Made by a program: the position numbers and the translations under genes. Shown here piece by piece: positions 10,901 through 21,836 of a stretch of 64,000 bases of DNA. This DNA comes from Punctularia strigosozonata HHB-11173 SS5 (taxonomy: Eukaryota > Basidiomycota > Agaricomycetes > Corticiales > Punctulariaceae), in NCBI RefSeq assembly GCF_000264995.1, contig NW_006767447.1, positions 667,591 to 731,590 on the forward strand. Reading direction: 5' to 3'. The first letter of the stretch is position 1, and each line of letters opens with the position of its first letter. A model generated the notes under the pieces. The model had not been told where the DNA came from and did no database searches. It worked only from the letters and a program-made list of their open reading frames with translations.

Positions 10901-12153
10901 ATGGCTCCTACCGAACAGAAGGCTCTCGTTCTCCTCACTACGGGTGGCGAATTTGCTGTACAAAGCAAGTCGGTAACTACCTCCGGCGCCGGCGAGGTCT
11001 TGGCCAGGATTGAGTCCACCGCCTTGAACCCGATGGACTGCAAGGTCAAAGCCTTCGCCTTGCCCTTCGTCTCGTACCCCGGCGCTCTCGGTACCCACGG
11101 AGCTGGCGTAGTTGAGGAAGTCGGCGAAGGCGTCGCAAACCTCAAGAAGGGAGATCAGATGTAACGCTGTTCCCGCCTTCACCGTCTGCGAACCTCGGTG
11201 CTAAAAAGAACGTCCATCGCAGCTTGTGGCAGGGCTCGTTCACGGACGAACGAGCCACCTTCCAGCAATACGCCCTCGTGAAGGCCGACCTCGCCGCCAA
11301 GATCCCGGACAACGTCAGCGTTGACGAAGCGGCCTCTCTTTCCGATTACGCTTGCTACTGCCTTCCTCGGGCTGTATCAGGCGAGCCGGGACGGGCAGGG
11401 GCCGCAAGGCGGTGGCGCGGGTTTAACTCCCTTTTACGCCGCCCCAAACACCTATACTGGGCAACCGTTGGTAGTGCTGGGAGGTCCCACCTCCGCTGGT
11501 CAATATGGTAAGAATTTCCAGGCCCCACGAAGAGTGGTCATTCATCGCTGAACTTTGGCAATATATAGTCATTCAACTCGCCCGCTTGTCCGGGTTCTCA
11601 CCCATCATCGCGACCGCGTCCGTGAAACATTCGGACTACCTCAAGTCCCTCGGCGCTACCCACGTCCTTTCTCGCGACCTGGCCACAGAGGCGCTCAGCG
11701 CCGAGATTGACGAGGTGACCTCGCAGCCGATCAAGTACGTGTTCGATACAGTCGGTGGTGCGCAGAAGGTCGGCTGGGCCCTGCTCGCGTCGGGTGGGAC
11801 GCTCGTCCTCACGTTGCCGGCGGTTGAGGGCATCGTTCGCGGTCAGGATGGTAAAACCTTCGTGAACGTGGGCGGGAACGTCAACTATCCCGCTCAGAAT
11901 GAACTCGGACGCGAGCTTGATGCGCGCTTGATCCAGCTCCTCGAGAGTGGTTTGATCAAGGTCGGACGACACTTTCAATGAACCGCACACATAGACACCG
12001 ACTGACGTTTGGATTTCCCTTTTTTTTTCTTAGCCGAATCATGTTCAGGTGATCCCTAAGGGTTTGGCAGGTATCCCTGACGAACTGGGCCTGTTGCGCA
12101 CGAACACAGTGAGCGGCACTAAGTTGGTTGCGCATCCTCAGGAAACGGCTTGA
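10901..12153 (+). pseudogene. Zinc-binding-type alcohol dehydrogenase / enoyl reductase family (MDR), with one frameshift
   Basis: Exons 10901-11160, 11223-11507, 11569-11960, 12034-12153 (about 351 residues if the frame were continuous). It belongs to the medium-chain dehydrogenase/reductase superfamily of the fungal trans-enoyl-reductase-like group: STALNPMDCKVKAF, YPGALGTHGAGVVEEVGEGV, FQQYALVKADLAAKIPDNVS, the nucleotide-binding segment PLVVLGGPTSAGQYVIQLAR, and a C-terminal SGTKLVAHPQETA. Zinc-ligand cysteines are absent, as is usual for this group, so it would be an NADPH-dependent reductase of unknown substrate. In exon 2, around 11339-11341, an extra T breaks the frame between DEAASL and PITLATAFLG; no splice site can explain it. 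All other boundaries stay in phase, so this is either a very young pseudogene or a sequence error. No neighbouring biosynthetic genes suggest a pathway. Confidence 0.8.
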
Positions 12154-12508
12154 CCGTCGGTTTCCATTTCTATCTCCTCGTCGACGCGTGCACCAGCCCT
12201 GTGGACGTCTATTTCGGGAAATGTGCACTACGTGTAATGTGAATGACAGCTGATCCGTGTGTAACCATCCGTGTCTCTCATGTACAGAATGAGATAGCTT
12301 GGATGAATCGCAGCCTGTGAGATCTCGTCCAGCCTCCGCGAAGATAGACTTTCTTTGGGCATTCATCCTCGCGAGGGCTACACTCTACATACTGCCCTTG
12401 AAGCGAAGAGGGGTTGTCCAAACAGTGGATTGGATTCACAAGGCCTCGTAACGATACATTTACAACATTGATCCGTTCGTGCGACTAACAGCAGAGCGGG
12501 CCGTCCGA
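12154..12508. other. Short intergenic region, convergent 3' ends
   Basis: 355 bp between the reductase and the first hydrophobin, which converge here. It probably holds both 3' untranslated regions; no other feature seen. Confidence 0.5.
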
Positions 12509-13010
12509 TCAGAGTGTCGCGATGATGGGGATGCACCCGATACCAATGAGGCCACTGAGCAAGCCTCCGGCTACGAGAATGCGATGAGCGAATAAGAATG
12601 TAGCCATCCGGTGCGGGATAGCGTACCATCGTCAGTGTTGTCACAGCATACAACGTTGTTGGTACAGGTGTTGCCTCCGATGCCGATGATGTTGAGGGGA
12701 GAGCAACCGAGGCCAATCGGAATGTCCACGCCTGTGTGTGTGAGAGAGAGAGAACGGTGAATCGTTCAGCGCGTCCATAGTCACATATACGGCGGCACTT
12801 ACCCGAGACGACGATGTTGAGCAGCCCGAGGATGGTGCTGACGAGTGGGTCGCTCGTCGAAGAGGTGCTGCTGCAGCACTGGGTGCTGCCAGTGGTGCAG
12901 CCCGCGGGCGCGGACCCCCCGCGCTCGGTCAGATCGGTCGGGGAGGCGGCCGCAAGGATGACGAGCGACGAGGTGGCAACCACGACAGCAGAGGAGAGCT
13001 TGAAGAACAT
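12509..13010 (-). CDS. Class I hydrophobin H1 (type A)
   Basis: Three exons: 13010-12803, 12731-12627, 12570-12509 (124 residues), with phase-1 introns as in the other type A genes. An N-terminal signal peptide (MFFKLSSAVVVATSSLVILA) is followed by the eight-cysteine pattern C-x6-CC ... C-x12-C-x5-CC-x17-C. Hydrophobins are secreted and self-assemble at air-water interfaces to coat aerial hyphae and fruiting bodies; the spacing and loose hydropathy indicate class I. The C-terminus GLIGIGCIPIIATL resembles the plus-strand H5 and H8 rather than its tandem neighbours H2-H4. The promoter carries a TATA near 13108 and the conserved GGTTTGCGGC box at 13187. Confidence 0.93.
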
Positions 13011-13065
13011 GGCTGTTGGGTAGCGAGTAGCGGAGGCGGTTGCAGAAGGCGTTGATAGCTCGAGT

Positions 13066-13200
13066 GCTTGTCGCGATTGCTAAGGATCTCGAAACGAATC
13101 TCCAGGTTTTATACCCCCAACCGACGACGAGGAGTCAACAGAGACATCCCATTTCGTCGCGACTTGTGTTTGTCACGATTGAGAATGGTTTGCGGCACGA
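13066..13200 (-). promoter_or_regulatory. Promoter of hydrophobin H1
   Basis: Reading on the plus strand: GCTTGTCGCGATTGC at 13066-13080 (between TATA and ATG), a TATA box (TTTTATAC) at about 13108-13115, and the box GGTTTGCGGC at 13187-13196, 177 nt from the ATG. All three recur at similar distances in H2, and in variant form in H3 and H4. Confidence 0.65.
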
Positions 13201-14880
13201 TTCTGGGGCACGGCGACGGGCCTGGAGTGGTTAGATGTCGAGAACTTCGATGGCTTGGGTGTCACGCCGGAGTGGGCGGCACCATCGCGCCGCGGCGATC
13301 TCACGTTCCCTGCAGGTCGCGTTGAGTACAATGGCGCACGTCGAGCAAGGAAAGGCCAATACACACAGGTTTGCCTTCAGCGAGACGGGATTCTCGAAGC
13401 GAGTATGTGAGCCTCTCGGGCTATGAGCGAAATCACGCGGGGGAGATTTTTCCAGCACGAGAGCAGCATATCAGAAACTGGCATTCTCTCTCCGAGGATC
13501 AGGGTTCCGCTCCTTGTTCTTCCTGTTATGGCTGATACCGATGAGCCTATCCTTAGACGTCTCCTGTCAGAATGATCTGATCGCATTGAGGTGACCTATA
13601 ACAAGCTCTCCGGGTCGACCTTCACACAATGGCGGCTGGCGATCCGGATTCTCCTACGAAGATGGGCATCAATGGATAGTGGTTTCGGACCCAAGCAATC
13701 TTAACGAAGCAGCCCTCGATGTTCGCCTCTCGCATGATGTCTTGAATGTATTGATTACCTACATGCAGCTGAACACCCGCCTTGAGCTGCCGCAGCTGTT
13801 GTACAGTGAAGAAACAACACTGGCCAGAAAGAAGGTTGCTGTCTTCGCTCCGTGGATGAAGGTATGATTTCTGGTATATGAAGCACATGACGGGTCGCTT
13901 TTCGGGAGTCGAGGCCGCAAGCAGAAAACACGGGCAAGATACCCATGCAACTCAGGCACGCTGTGAAGTAACTGTTCAGCATGAATAGATTCAAATACCA
14001 CTCGTGAACCCATTTGGAAAGTTCGTCGAAGAACAACGCACCTTGTCCGCCTGACTCTTCCGAGCGATTGATCCTCGGCGTCGCAGCACATAGAACGGTG
14101 AGCATCAGAGGATGCGGCAGGCACCGCCGCGCAGAGATTGCTGTGAGACCTGACTGAGAACTAATCATTCTATGCGGTATTCCTCCGAGTCTTCGCTGGC
14201 CTGACTTAGAGTGAGTTCTTGACATGCATGCAGGTGTGGACATGCGGCATGTGGCTCTCGTCGACAACCCTGAGAGGCGCCAGGGACATCAAGGCGTTGC
14301 CTCAGAGGGGGTATCACGGAAGTATAGTAGTGGATAGGTCTTGTGCCCCCTGCCTCGGCCTCGGCTCGCTAGGACCGCCGAGACAGTAGGTGTGGCACCC
14401 GCACAATATCGTGCGGCGCGGCGAACGGTGTTCCGCTAGCTGGAGAGTTCCGGACAAGACTATACCATGCCATTCGGTCTTGATGAAGCACCTCTCGAGT
14501 GGGAACCAAGCGAAGATGTGCAACCGACGGACCAGAGCGGCAAGCATGCAAACCCTGACCACGTGGCTGCGAAACGGCATGATCATCCTCGGCATGTTCC
14601 GCACAGTCACCCCGACGACTCGGGCTTCCGATCCTGACACTACGCATGAAGGAGAAAAATACTCTGTTGTAACCCGAACAGACAAGGAAATTTCATCCGC
14701 CGCTCTACAAGGAAGAGTTTATCGCGCTGAGAAAACGTCCCAGAGTATCTCATATATGTCAAGGTTTACAATCGTTACATGCCGTCATCAGACTCTTGTC
14801 ACTATACGACCAAATACAGCCCATGGTACCCGAATCCCGAGAAAGCATTCCTACAAATCCCGATCATGCAGACCTTCTAC
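13201..14880. other. Intergenic spacer of the hydrophobin tandem, with a decayed repeated segment
   Basis: No intact gene. Much of 13900-14200 is similar to parts of the spacers at 16200-16500 and 19950-20265, so the duplicated unit was larger than the hydrophobin gene itself. Short frames here are mutually shifted and look degenerate. Confidence 0.5.
14060..14190. repeat. Decayed spacer repeat, copy 1
   Basis: Starts at GATCCTCGGC and ends at a TCCTCCG segment, with GATTGCTGTGAGACCTGAC in the middle. Related copies lie at 16366-16495 and 20126-20262. Origin unknown; it may be a remnant of an ancestral gene or regulatory unit. Confidence 0.6.
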
Positions 14881-15396
14881 TTAGAGGCCGCCGACGACAG
14901 GGAGAGAGCCGACGAGAGGAAGGCAATCGATGCCCAGAACGCCTGTGATTCCGCTGAGCCCGCCGAGAAGTCCAGCTGCGATGTCATACGCGCGATTAGT
15001 GAGGGGTAAGGTTGCACTACCTGAAAGGTGCGTACCATCTGCAGTGCTGCTGCAGCACAGCAGGTCCCCGGTCGCGCAGGTGAGGATGTCAACCGGGTCG
15101 GTGCAGCCCAGGCCGATGGGAACAACGGAGCCTAAAACAACAAATTTACTCATTAGTCGTTCATCATAAACTCGAATATACGAACTAAGGCCCGGGAGGA
15201 TGTCGAGCAACCCGAGGATGGTGCTGATAATACCGTCGTCCGAGGACGCGGTGCTGGTGCAGCACTGGGCCGTCGTGCTGCTGGAGCAGCTACCCAAGCC
15301 CAGCTGACGCTCAGAGAGGTCAGTGGGAGAGGCGGCAGCAAGGAGGGCGAGCGACGAGGTCGCAACCAAGAACGCGGAGGAGAGCTTGAAGAACAT
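14881..15396 (-). CDS. Class I hydrophobin H2 (type A)
   Basis: Exons 15396-15186, 15131-15036, 14975-14881 (133 residues). Signal peptide MFFKLSSAFLVATSSLALLA, then C-x7-CC, C-x8-C-x6-CC and a final C in GVLGIDCLPLV. The C-terminal tail DCLPLVGSLPVVGGL is shared almost exactly with H3 and closely with H4, showing recent tandem origin. The C4-C5 loop is shorter (8 residues) than the 12 of H1, H5 and H8. The first intron uses a GTTCGT donor. Product is a secreted, self-assembling surface protein. Confidence 0.92.
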   Translation of the reverse strand: MFFKLSSAFLVATSSLALLAAASPTDLSERQLGLGSCSSSTTAQCCTSTASSDDGIISTILGLLDILPGLSSYIRVYDERLMSKFVVLGSVVPIGLGCTDPVDILTCATGDLLCCSSTADGTHLSGSATLPLTNRAYDIAAGLLGGLSGITGVLGIDCLPLVGSLPVVGGL

Positions 15397-15450
15397 CTTT
15401 ACTGAGTAGATAGCAGCGAAGGCGATTGCAGAAGGCTTTGGAGCTCGAGT

Positions 15451-15577
15451 GCTTGTCGCGATTGCTGACGTCTTGGAGGGACACAGGATCCAGTATATAT
15501 ACCAGAGAGACCAGAGAAATGAGTGACATTTTCTCTCGTTTATCGTCCTCGGATCGTGAGCAACAATGGTTTGCGGC
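15451..15577 (-). promoter_or_regulatory. Promoter of hydrophobin H2
   Basis: GCTTGTCGCGATTGC at 15451-15465, TATATATA at about 15493-15502, and GGTTTGCGGC at 15568-15577, 172 nt from the ATG. The box extends as GGTTTGCGGCGTGAT, identical in H3. Confidence 0.65.
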
Positions 15578-17070
15578 GTGATACCAGAAGATAGTGACCT
15601 TCCTGCCGTGAAAACATAACGAGTACTTCTCCCGTAAGGTTGAACGGAGCGCGAGTGTGAACGGCATCCCGCCGCGACGGCAAGCTCGCGTCTCTAAAAT
15701 TGTGTCGAATTCGATTCCGTCCATCAAGCTGTAGAAAGATAGTATACGGAGGTGTAGTTTCAGGATCGGTGCTTCGCGAGGTGGACATGTGAACATTGGC
15801 TGTGAACGGAATCGTGTGCGAGAGTTATTTCGCAAACATGAACACAGGGTATCATGATATCACCTTTCTCCTCGGACGAACTGCAGCTGTTCGGAGTATC
15901 TTGGGCCTATGTTTGAGACTTGAGGGCGTATATGGGTATGTCACGGAAGCAGCATCGCGAGCACTAAGTTGCTCGTTACATGCAACGTTGAAACCGCCCG
16001 CGCCTCGTCATTGTGTCCGTACGAGATGATGACCATGGATGTATGTTTTCGATGAGTACATTCAGTGTTCACTTCGCATGGCATTCTAGCGAAAGCTATT
16101 TCGTTGGCCGAAATATCCGCTCCTATAATGATAGTGCGCGTCTAGAATGCGGCACATGACGACTTTCCCTCTGCAATCGAACGTTCATGTGTCGCCGCCG
16201 GTAACGAGAAACACGGGCATGATGGCCATGCGACGAGAAAGGCACCATGAGACGCAAGGCTGCAGGGCAGGTGCACATAAGGCAGTCAGGGATGAACCTA
16301 TCTGGCAAGTCCGTCGAGGAAAGAATAGAAAGAAAGAACCTGGGTGGGTCCAGCCTTGCAAGCTGATCCTCGGCATCCAGAGCATACAACGGCGAGGTGC
16401 GGCATACCGTATGCACAGGCACTGTTGTGAGGATATTGCCGTGAGATCCGACGGAGAATTGGTCCATTGTGTGCGGCAATCCTCCGTCGCTGTGATCGTC
16501 CGAGTAGGTGAAATGTGTAGGATTGCAGGTACAATCCCATCAAGAGCCTTGCGTCCGCTGTGAGAGTGGGCGTCAATTGAAGTTCGGCGGAACTACAACG
16601 GAAGGTATGCATCAAATTTAGGTCATCTTCGTTGTGTATTCTTGACAGAGCATAGCCCGAGTGGCGACCATGCGACTTTGTGTCTTCTGCGAGCATGACG
16701 GTGACCGCTGGCAAGGAGGACAAGATCCCACGTGGCCGCGAGCAACGCATTTCTCGACCTGATTCTCACACTTTTTCAAACAATCACACGATCAGTCACT
16801 TGTACATTGCGATGATGACCGCGTTGCTGTGTACGCCGGATCGAAAACACACAGGAGCTAATGGAACGTATAACAATCAACACATACATAGCGAAAAAGG
16901 GCAACAATATCTACAGCTTCAAGTTGCTACAATATGAAAACTGTTACTACTGCAATTCTTTGTCATGAGCTAGTATACTATGGTCCTCGCACATTGCGGA
17001 CAGCCATCGAGCTTCCCAGCGCTTCAAGCTTCTCCACTCCAATAGGAGCTTAGCAACAGATGAGGGTCGC
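15578..17070. other. Intergenic spacer of the hydrophobin tandem
   Basis: No intact gene; contains the second copy of the decayed spacer repeat (16366-16495). Frames in it show weak protein-level likeness to the other spacer copies in shifted frames, so it may descend from a coding sequence. Confidence 0.5.
16366..16495. repeat. Decayed spacer repeat, copy 2
   Basis: GCTGATCCTCGGCATC ... ATTGCCGTGAGATCCGACGG ... GCAATCCTCCGTCG. Shares long words with copy 3 (GATCCTCGGCATC, ATTGCCGTGAGAT, GACGGAGAA, GCAATCCTCCGT) and fewer with copy 1. Confidence 0.65.
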
Positions 17071-17580
17071 TCAAAGGCCCCCCACCACCGGGAGGGAGCC
17101 GACGAGGGGGAGGCAATCGATACCAAGCGTGTCAGTGATGGGGTCGAGCAAGCCGAGCCCGCCGAGCAGACCACCGCCTATGACGGCATATGTGAGGAAC
17201 GTAGGTTTCATATTGTTCGATAAGAATACCATCTGCTGTACTGCTGCAGCACAGAAGGTCCGCGGCGCAGTCGATTTCATCGACGACCGGAGTGCAGCTG
17301 AGCCCAATAGGAATCACGGTGCCTGACACAGGTGAGTAGCTCAGTATGCGGTTCGCTATTCGAAAACACCAGCATGCTCACTTGTGACAATTTCGAGCAG
17401 GCCGAGGATGGTGGCGATGATATCGTCATCCGATGAGACAGCGCTGGAGCAGCACTGGGCCGTTGTGTCGCTAGCACAGAGAGCATCCTGCCGCTTAGAG
17501 AGGTTGGCAGGAGATGCAGCCGCACCGATTGCCAGCGACGAGGTCGCGATCACGAGAACGGAGGAGAGCTTGAAGAGCAT
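17071..17580 (-). CDS. Class I hydrophobin H3 (type A)
   Basis: Exons 17580-17382, 17322-17230, 17177-17071 (132 residues). Signal peptide MLFKLSSVLVIATSSLAIGA; cysteines C-x7-CC, C-x8-C-x5-CC and a final C in TLGIDCLPLV. Ends with the GSLPVVGGL tail of H2. The neighbour spacing and strand show that it is one unit of the four-gene minus-strand array. Secreted hydrophobin function follows from the family. Confidence 0.92.
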
Positions 17581-17620
17581 AATTGTTGAGACGAGTAGCA
17601 AAGGGTTAGAAATCCCGAGA

Positions 17621-17754
17621 TTTGTCGCGATTGCGGACGGCTCCAAGGGGGAACGGGTCTCGTATGGCTCGTATATATCTGGTTGACAACATGAGACCGG
17701 TACGTTTCCTGGGCCTGACACTGCCTTGCATCGTGCGCGACAGTGGTTTGCGGC
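17621..17754 (-). promoter_or_regulatory. Promoter of hydrophobin H3
   Basis: TTTGTCGCGATTGC at 17621-17634, GTATATATCT at 17671-17680 and GGTTTGCGGC at 17745-17754, 165 nt from the ATG. Confidence 0.6.
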
Positions 17755-18663
17755 GTGATGCCGGGAGACCGCGACCGGTCATTTAACACACATCGCCGAC
17801 CAATGCTACACAGATTACACCTGGAACTATGCGGAGGCTACGGTGCCAGACGACACACCAGTTAACACGCCAGTTATCATTGACAGTCTTATGTAGTACG
17901 ACGACGCATAAGACAGCAGGGTGAGTAGTCAAGAGGGCCGTATTTTGCAAGCATCGGTTGTGAGAAAACTCGTGAGAGCGGCCTATCTCTCGGATCTATT
18001 ATTACAACCTTCTCTCTCGAACGGACAACTTCCGCCACGTGTTCGGGGTATCCCCGACGGTCTAGATACGTTTAAGATGACCCATCGTGTACAAACATCA
18101 ATTTAATCAGGCAGGAGTCCATTTAGCAAGTCTATTAACGGAACGATAGAACTTTGGTCCTATTAGATTCCCACAAAACGGCGAGGCGCAACATCTACAG
18201 GCACAATCGAGGGAAACCGACGGCTGGTTACCCTATAATAGCTCAAGTCGGAGGGCAAGGAAAGCTTCATAGCGGCCCTCCTACAGTGATGCTGGACACA
18301 TCGAGGAAAGGCCACATCATAACAGGGGAAGCGATACGAACGAGTTCGCGTATAGAGGAACGATAATGGGTGGATTTTTCTTTTATCTTGTACGGAAGGT
18401 TGGCAAAAAAATTCATCTTCGCGCATTAGCGAAGTTTCAATGTAATCGCAAGCCTCGTATCTTCGTTAGATATTCTCGCATGCGGGTAGGGTTTTACTCT
18501 CACTTCATCAGACTTAAGCATAGGCAGGGCAATTGTCGTAATTTCATAAGATCGTCAGAATATCGTATATATCATATTCACAACGATATCAACCTCCGTA
18601 ATCCGGGTTCTGAAGGCGATCTTGCACCGCACAACGTATGAAAAAATTGGTGGTAGCTCATAC
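17755..18663. other. Intergenic spacer, AT-richer
   Basis: No gene recognised, and the decayed spacer repeat seen between the other tandem members was not found here. 18360-18620 is clearly more AT-rich than the surroundings. Confidence 0.45.
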
Positions 18664-19178
18664 TCAAAGACCGCCGCTGCCGACGACGGGAAGAGAGCCA
18701 GCGAGAGGCAGGCAATTAATGCCGAGTTCACCGGTGACTCCGGTAAGAAGACCTCCAGCTACACCGGCGAGCACGATCAGCTCTCTGAAAGGGTTCTTAT
18801 TGAGGAGAAGGGAGAAGGAGCCACGTACTAGCTGAAGTGCTGCTGCAGCACAGCAGGTCCCCACTGCAACCGAGCAGGGAGGAGCTGCACCCAAGGCCAA
18901 CCGGAATGACCGAGCCTAGTAGGGAATGTCAACAGAATAGTTCGTCATCGACCAGCACTACGAAGGTACTGACCTGCTACGGGGAGCTCGCCAAGCAGTC
19001 CGAGGATGGTGCTGATGAGTTGGTCACTCGAAGAGGAGGTGCTCGAGCAGCACTGAGACGTCAGGCCGCTGCCGCAGCTTCCCAACTGCCTCTCAGAGAG
19101 GTCCGCAGGAGAGGCGACAGCAAGGATGGCAAGCGACGAGCTCGCTAGCACAACGGCAGAGGAGAGCTTGAAGAACAT
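18664..19178 (-). CDS. Class I hydrophobin H4 (type A, short C4-C5 loop)
   Basis: Exons 19178-18974, 18915-18829, 18758-18664 (128 residues). Signal peptide MFFKLSSAVVLASSSLAILA; C-x7-CC, then C-x6-C-x5-CC and a last C in LGINCLPLAGSLP. The six-residue C4-C5 spacing (SSSLLG) is below the 8 of H2 and H3 and the 12 of H1, so this loop has been shortened. All eight cysteines remain and splicing phase is intact, so it should be functional. Tail PVVGSGGL is a variant of the H2/H3 tail. Confidence 0.9.
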
Positions 19179-19233
19179 GGTCGTAAGGTACCAGGGTAGC
19201 GGGGGCGATTGCAGAAGGAGTCGAAGCTCGAAT

Positions 19234-19360
19234 GCTTGTCGCGACTGCTGACTGCATAGTCTCCGGGGAACTCGTATATATACTGAAGTCCACCCCAAAA
19301 AAGGTCACTAAGTTCTTGCTGTAACGTTCCTGGAATCATAGACGAAGATAGTTTGCGGAA
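19234..19360 (-). promoter_or_regulatory. Promoter of hydrophobin H4
   Basis: GCTTGTCGCGACTGC at 19234-19248, GTATATATAC at 19274-19283, and a diverged box AGTTTGCGGA near 19350-19359, 173 nt from the ATG. Confidence 0.55.
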
Positions 19361-21738
19361 TGATATGGAAAAACGCGTACTCGCCGGTAGGAGAAACACC
19401 TCGATGTTTCGCGGAAATGTAAAGAGCATCCCGCCGCAACGGCAATCTCCCACGTCCCTGAAGTGTTTCGAGTAAGACGACGCTCGTATCGCACGCAGGA
19501 TGATACTTCGCGGGCAGACATGTGAACAAGATCTCATACACGAATACTTTTTCCGAATCAACAGGTCGGTATAACATCTTCTCTCTCGGACGGACGGCTT
19601 CCGACGGTTGTTCCGTATGGTATGATGAGTATGGAAGGGTCTATAATCAAACGAGTCATATCGTCACGCTGGATCAAGTGCGCGGCCACGCGAACTCAGT
19701 GCCTGACCTGTGGTTGCCGGCATGCCACATTAAACATAGCGTACGCGAAAGAGCTGTGGTGAAAAGGCTCACAAAGTCACAATGATTCCCAGGATGCTGC
19801 GATTGCAGCAGTCGCCTTGCGATGGTATAGATACGAGGGACCAAGCCGCTCTGCCTCGACGTCGCAACTTAGCACTTGCGAAACTGCAGTGATCTGATCT
19901 TGTGAATCGGTTCATTCTAGGGTGTGAAAGTACATGGTGGTCCCTCTATCGGAGGTTGGAAAGACAAGGGTTGCCGCAGTCAAGAGAGGTGTGCGATGGT
20001 CTTGCAAGAATGGTATGGTGAGAGAAAGGGCTGCCGGGCGTAAGCTCATCGTACCATCGGATATGCGTCCATCGGGTAAGGCCATGGAGAGAAGAACAGC
20101 AATTGAATAGCTTGATTGTCGTTTCACTGATCCTCGGCATCGTCCTACATAGTACGGGCGGATATCGGAGGCTGCGGTAAGCGCGGCAGCGAAAATTGCC
20201 GTGAGATTTGACGGAGAACCAGTCTAGATGTTGCCGATTACATGCTGCAATCCTCCGTGTAGGATCCATACCGATGCAAGCACGATCGTGATTTGTCGTC
20301 GGTAGCGAGGCTAGTAGAACTGCACCAAAGACAAAAGGACGCGAAACTACGATTGATGTGAAGAGTCATCCAGATCTCAGAAAACAAACGAGGGTTCAGG
20401 TATAGGTGTCAAGCATAGCTAAAGCGCGGAATAAGCGCAGGCACTGGGTTCGCGACGGACTTGCGCATGCAGGCTTGCACAAGCGGGGAAAGCCGGCGGA
20501 ACCACGTGGCAGCCGGCATTTGTCTGAGCCGGTTTCCACGGTCAGCCACGCGGTCTCACGATCAACGGCCGTCAGAATCGTCTCCTTGAAAATCGAATTC
20601 AAATTTCAACGTCACTTCGTCGATGCCATTTGTCTCAACAGGAGTACTATCGTGCGACCACTAATGCAATGCCGATTGCATTGGGGCTGTATCTTGCTCA
20701 ATTCTGGCTTAAATCACATGAACATTGTACCAGTAGATAGCGTTAAATGTATAGATACTTACTCCAGCGTTGTGAATATTTCCACCCACAACTCAGCTTG
20801 CCAGGACGATGCCGGCGAGGGCTGCTACACCCCCGCCAACTTCACGAGACTGTCACCTGCGGTCACGCCGCGCCGAGCGTGCCGAGTGCTTTTCTCCCAC
20901 GCTTTGACCGCGTTGCAAGCCGATTCGCGTCAATATTCAAGCTCCGCACGAATTCCGCTCGTCACGTTGAAGCAGTCTCCGGCCTGAATGTACATATGGT
21001 CCCGTATAGAGGGTGCAAAATGCGTATCGGGATCAATAGATGAGTTAAAAAGATGCTAAAGAATGTCCAGAAATATTTCTGTGATTTTTGGTAGCTCGAT
21101 CCCCCGAAGCGAGGCTGTAGGATCAAGGCGACCTGACGTTTGAGGACCATTGCACGACGATGATGAATTTCTGTAGCCTCCCACACAGGAGTGTTCACCT
21201 TGCGCTTTGTTATGTGCATTATATAGATGCATGTGGTGCTGTTGATTTTTTCTGGGAGCCTAAAAACGAGCCGTTGAGCTATGGCAGTGGACTGAATCCA
21301 AAGATTGCATTAGTGGTCCATATTGCATTAGTGGTCCCACGATAGTACCTTCTCCAAGTTCTCATTGCTCTCACTCGCACTGGAAGTGCATGATCACGGT
21401 CCTGCTGTATCGTCGCATGAATCGTTCTGTCAACCGCGATCGGACTAGAGCGAGGTTAGATTTTCCTCGGTGACGCCGGGAAAACATGTCGGGCTCTTCA
21501 ACCTCTTCTCTGGTGTCAGTGCACTCCAAATGCACGTTCTATGACCTCGGCTGTATGACAGCTTGTCGCGAACTGTGATTAAGTTCTCCGACATAGGAGA
21601 AAGAAGCGCGGGGATGCCCGTCGGCAGTGGTATGTCTCGGATGTCTTAGTTTCAGTATGCTTCCCTCACGATACGTTCTGGCTCACAGCGAAGGAGGGCG
21701 CGACATGCATCCAAGTTTTTCTGCAGCGCTCTGGCGGG
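19361..21738. other. Intergenic, with decayed spacer repeat copy 3
   Basis: No intact gene over 2.4 kb. 19400-19460 keeps promoter-flank sequence in common with 15650-15700 (GCATCCCGCCGC-ACGGCAA). 20400-21700 holds only short frames without motifs. This is the junction between the minus-strand array H1-H4 and the plus-strand genes H5-H6. Confidence 0.45.
20126..20262. repeat. Decayed spacer repeat, copy 3
   Basis: CACTGATCCTCGGCATCG ... ATTGCCGTGAGATTTGACGG ... GCAATCCTCCGTG, clearly related to copy 2 at 16366-16495. It lies about 950-1080 bp upstream of the H4 ATG, as copy 2 does for H2. Confidence 0.65.
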
Positions 21739-21744
21739 TATAAA
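21739..21744 (+). promoter_or_regulatory. TATA box of hydrophobin H5
   Basis: TATAAA in GGCGGGTATAAAGCC, 98 nt before the ATG at 21837, the same spacing as in the other hydrophobins. Confidence 0.6.
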
Positions 21745-21836
21745 GCCTTGTGGAGTTCAGCGACATGCATCCAGCAACAGCTACAACCACTCGTGCTACA
21801 CAGCCCTCTCGACTCTCCTCATCCACCAAATTCACA

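Noticed and set aside
20273-21738. Possible transposon or LTR element between H4 and H5
   Set aside because: No terminal repeats, transposase or polymerase-like motifs were found in any frame.
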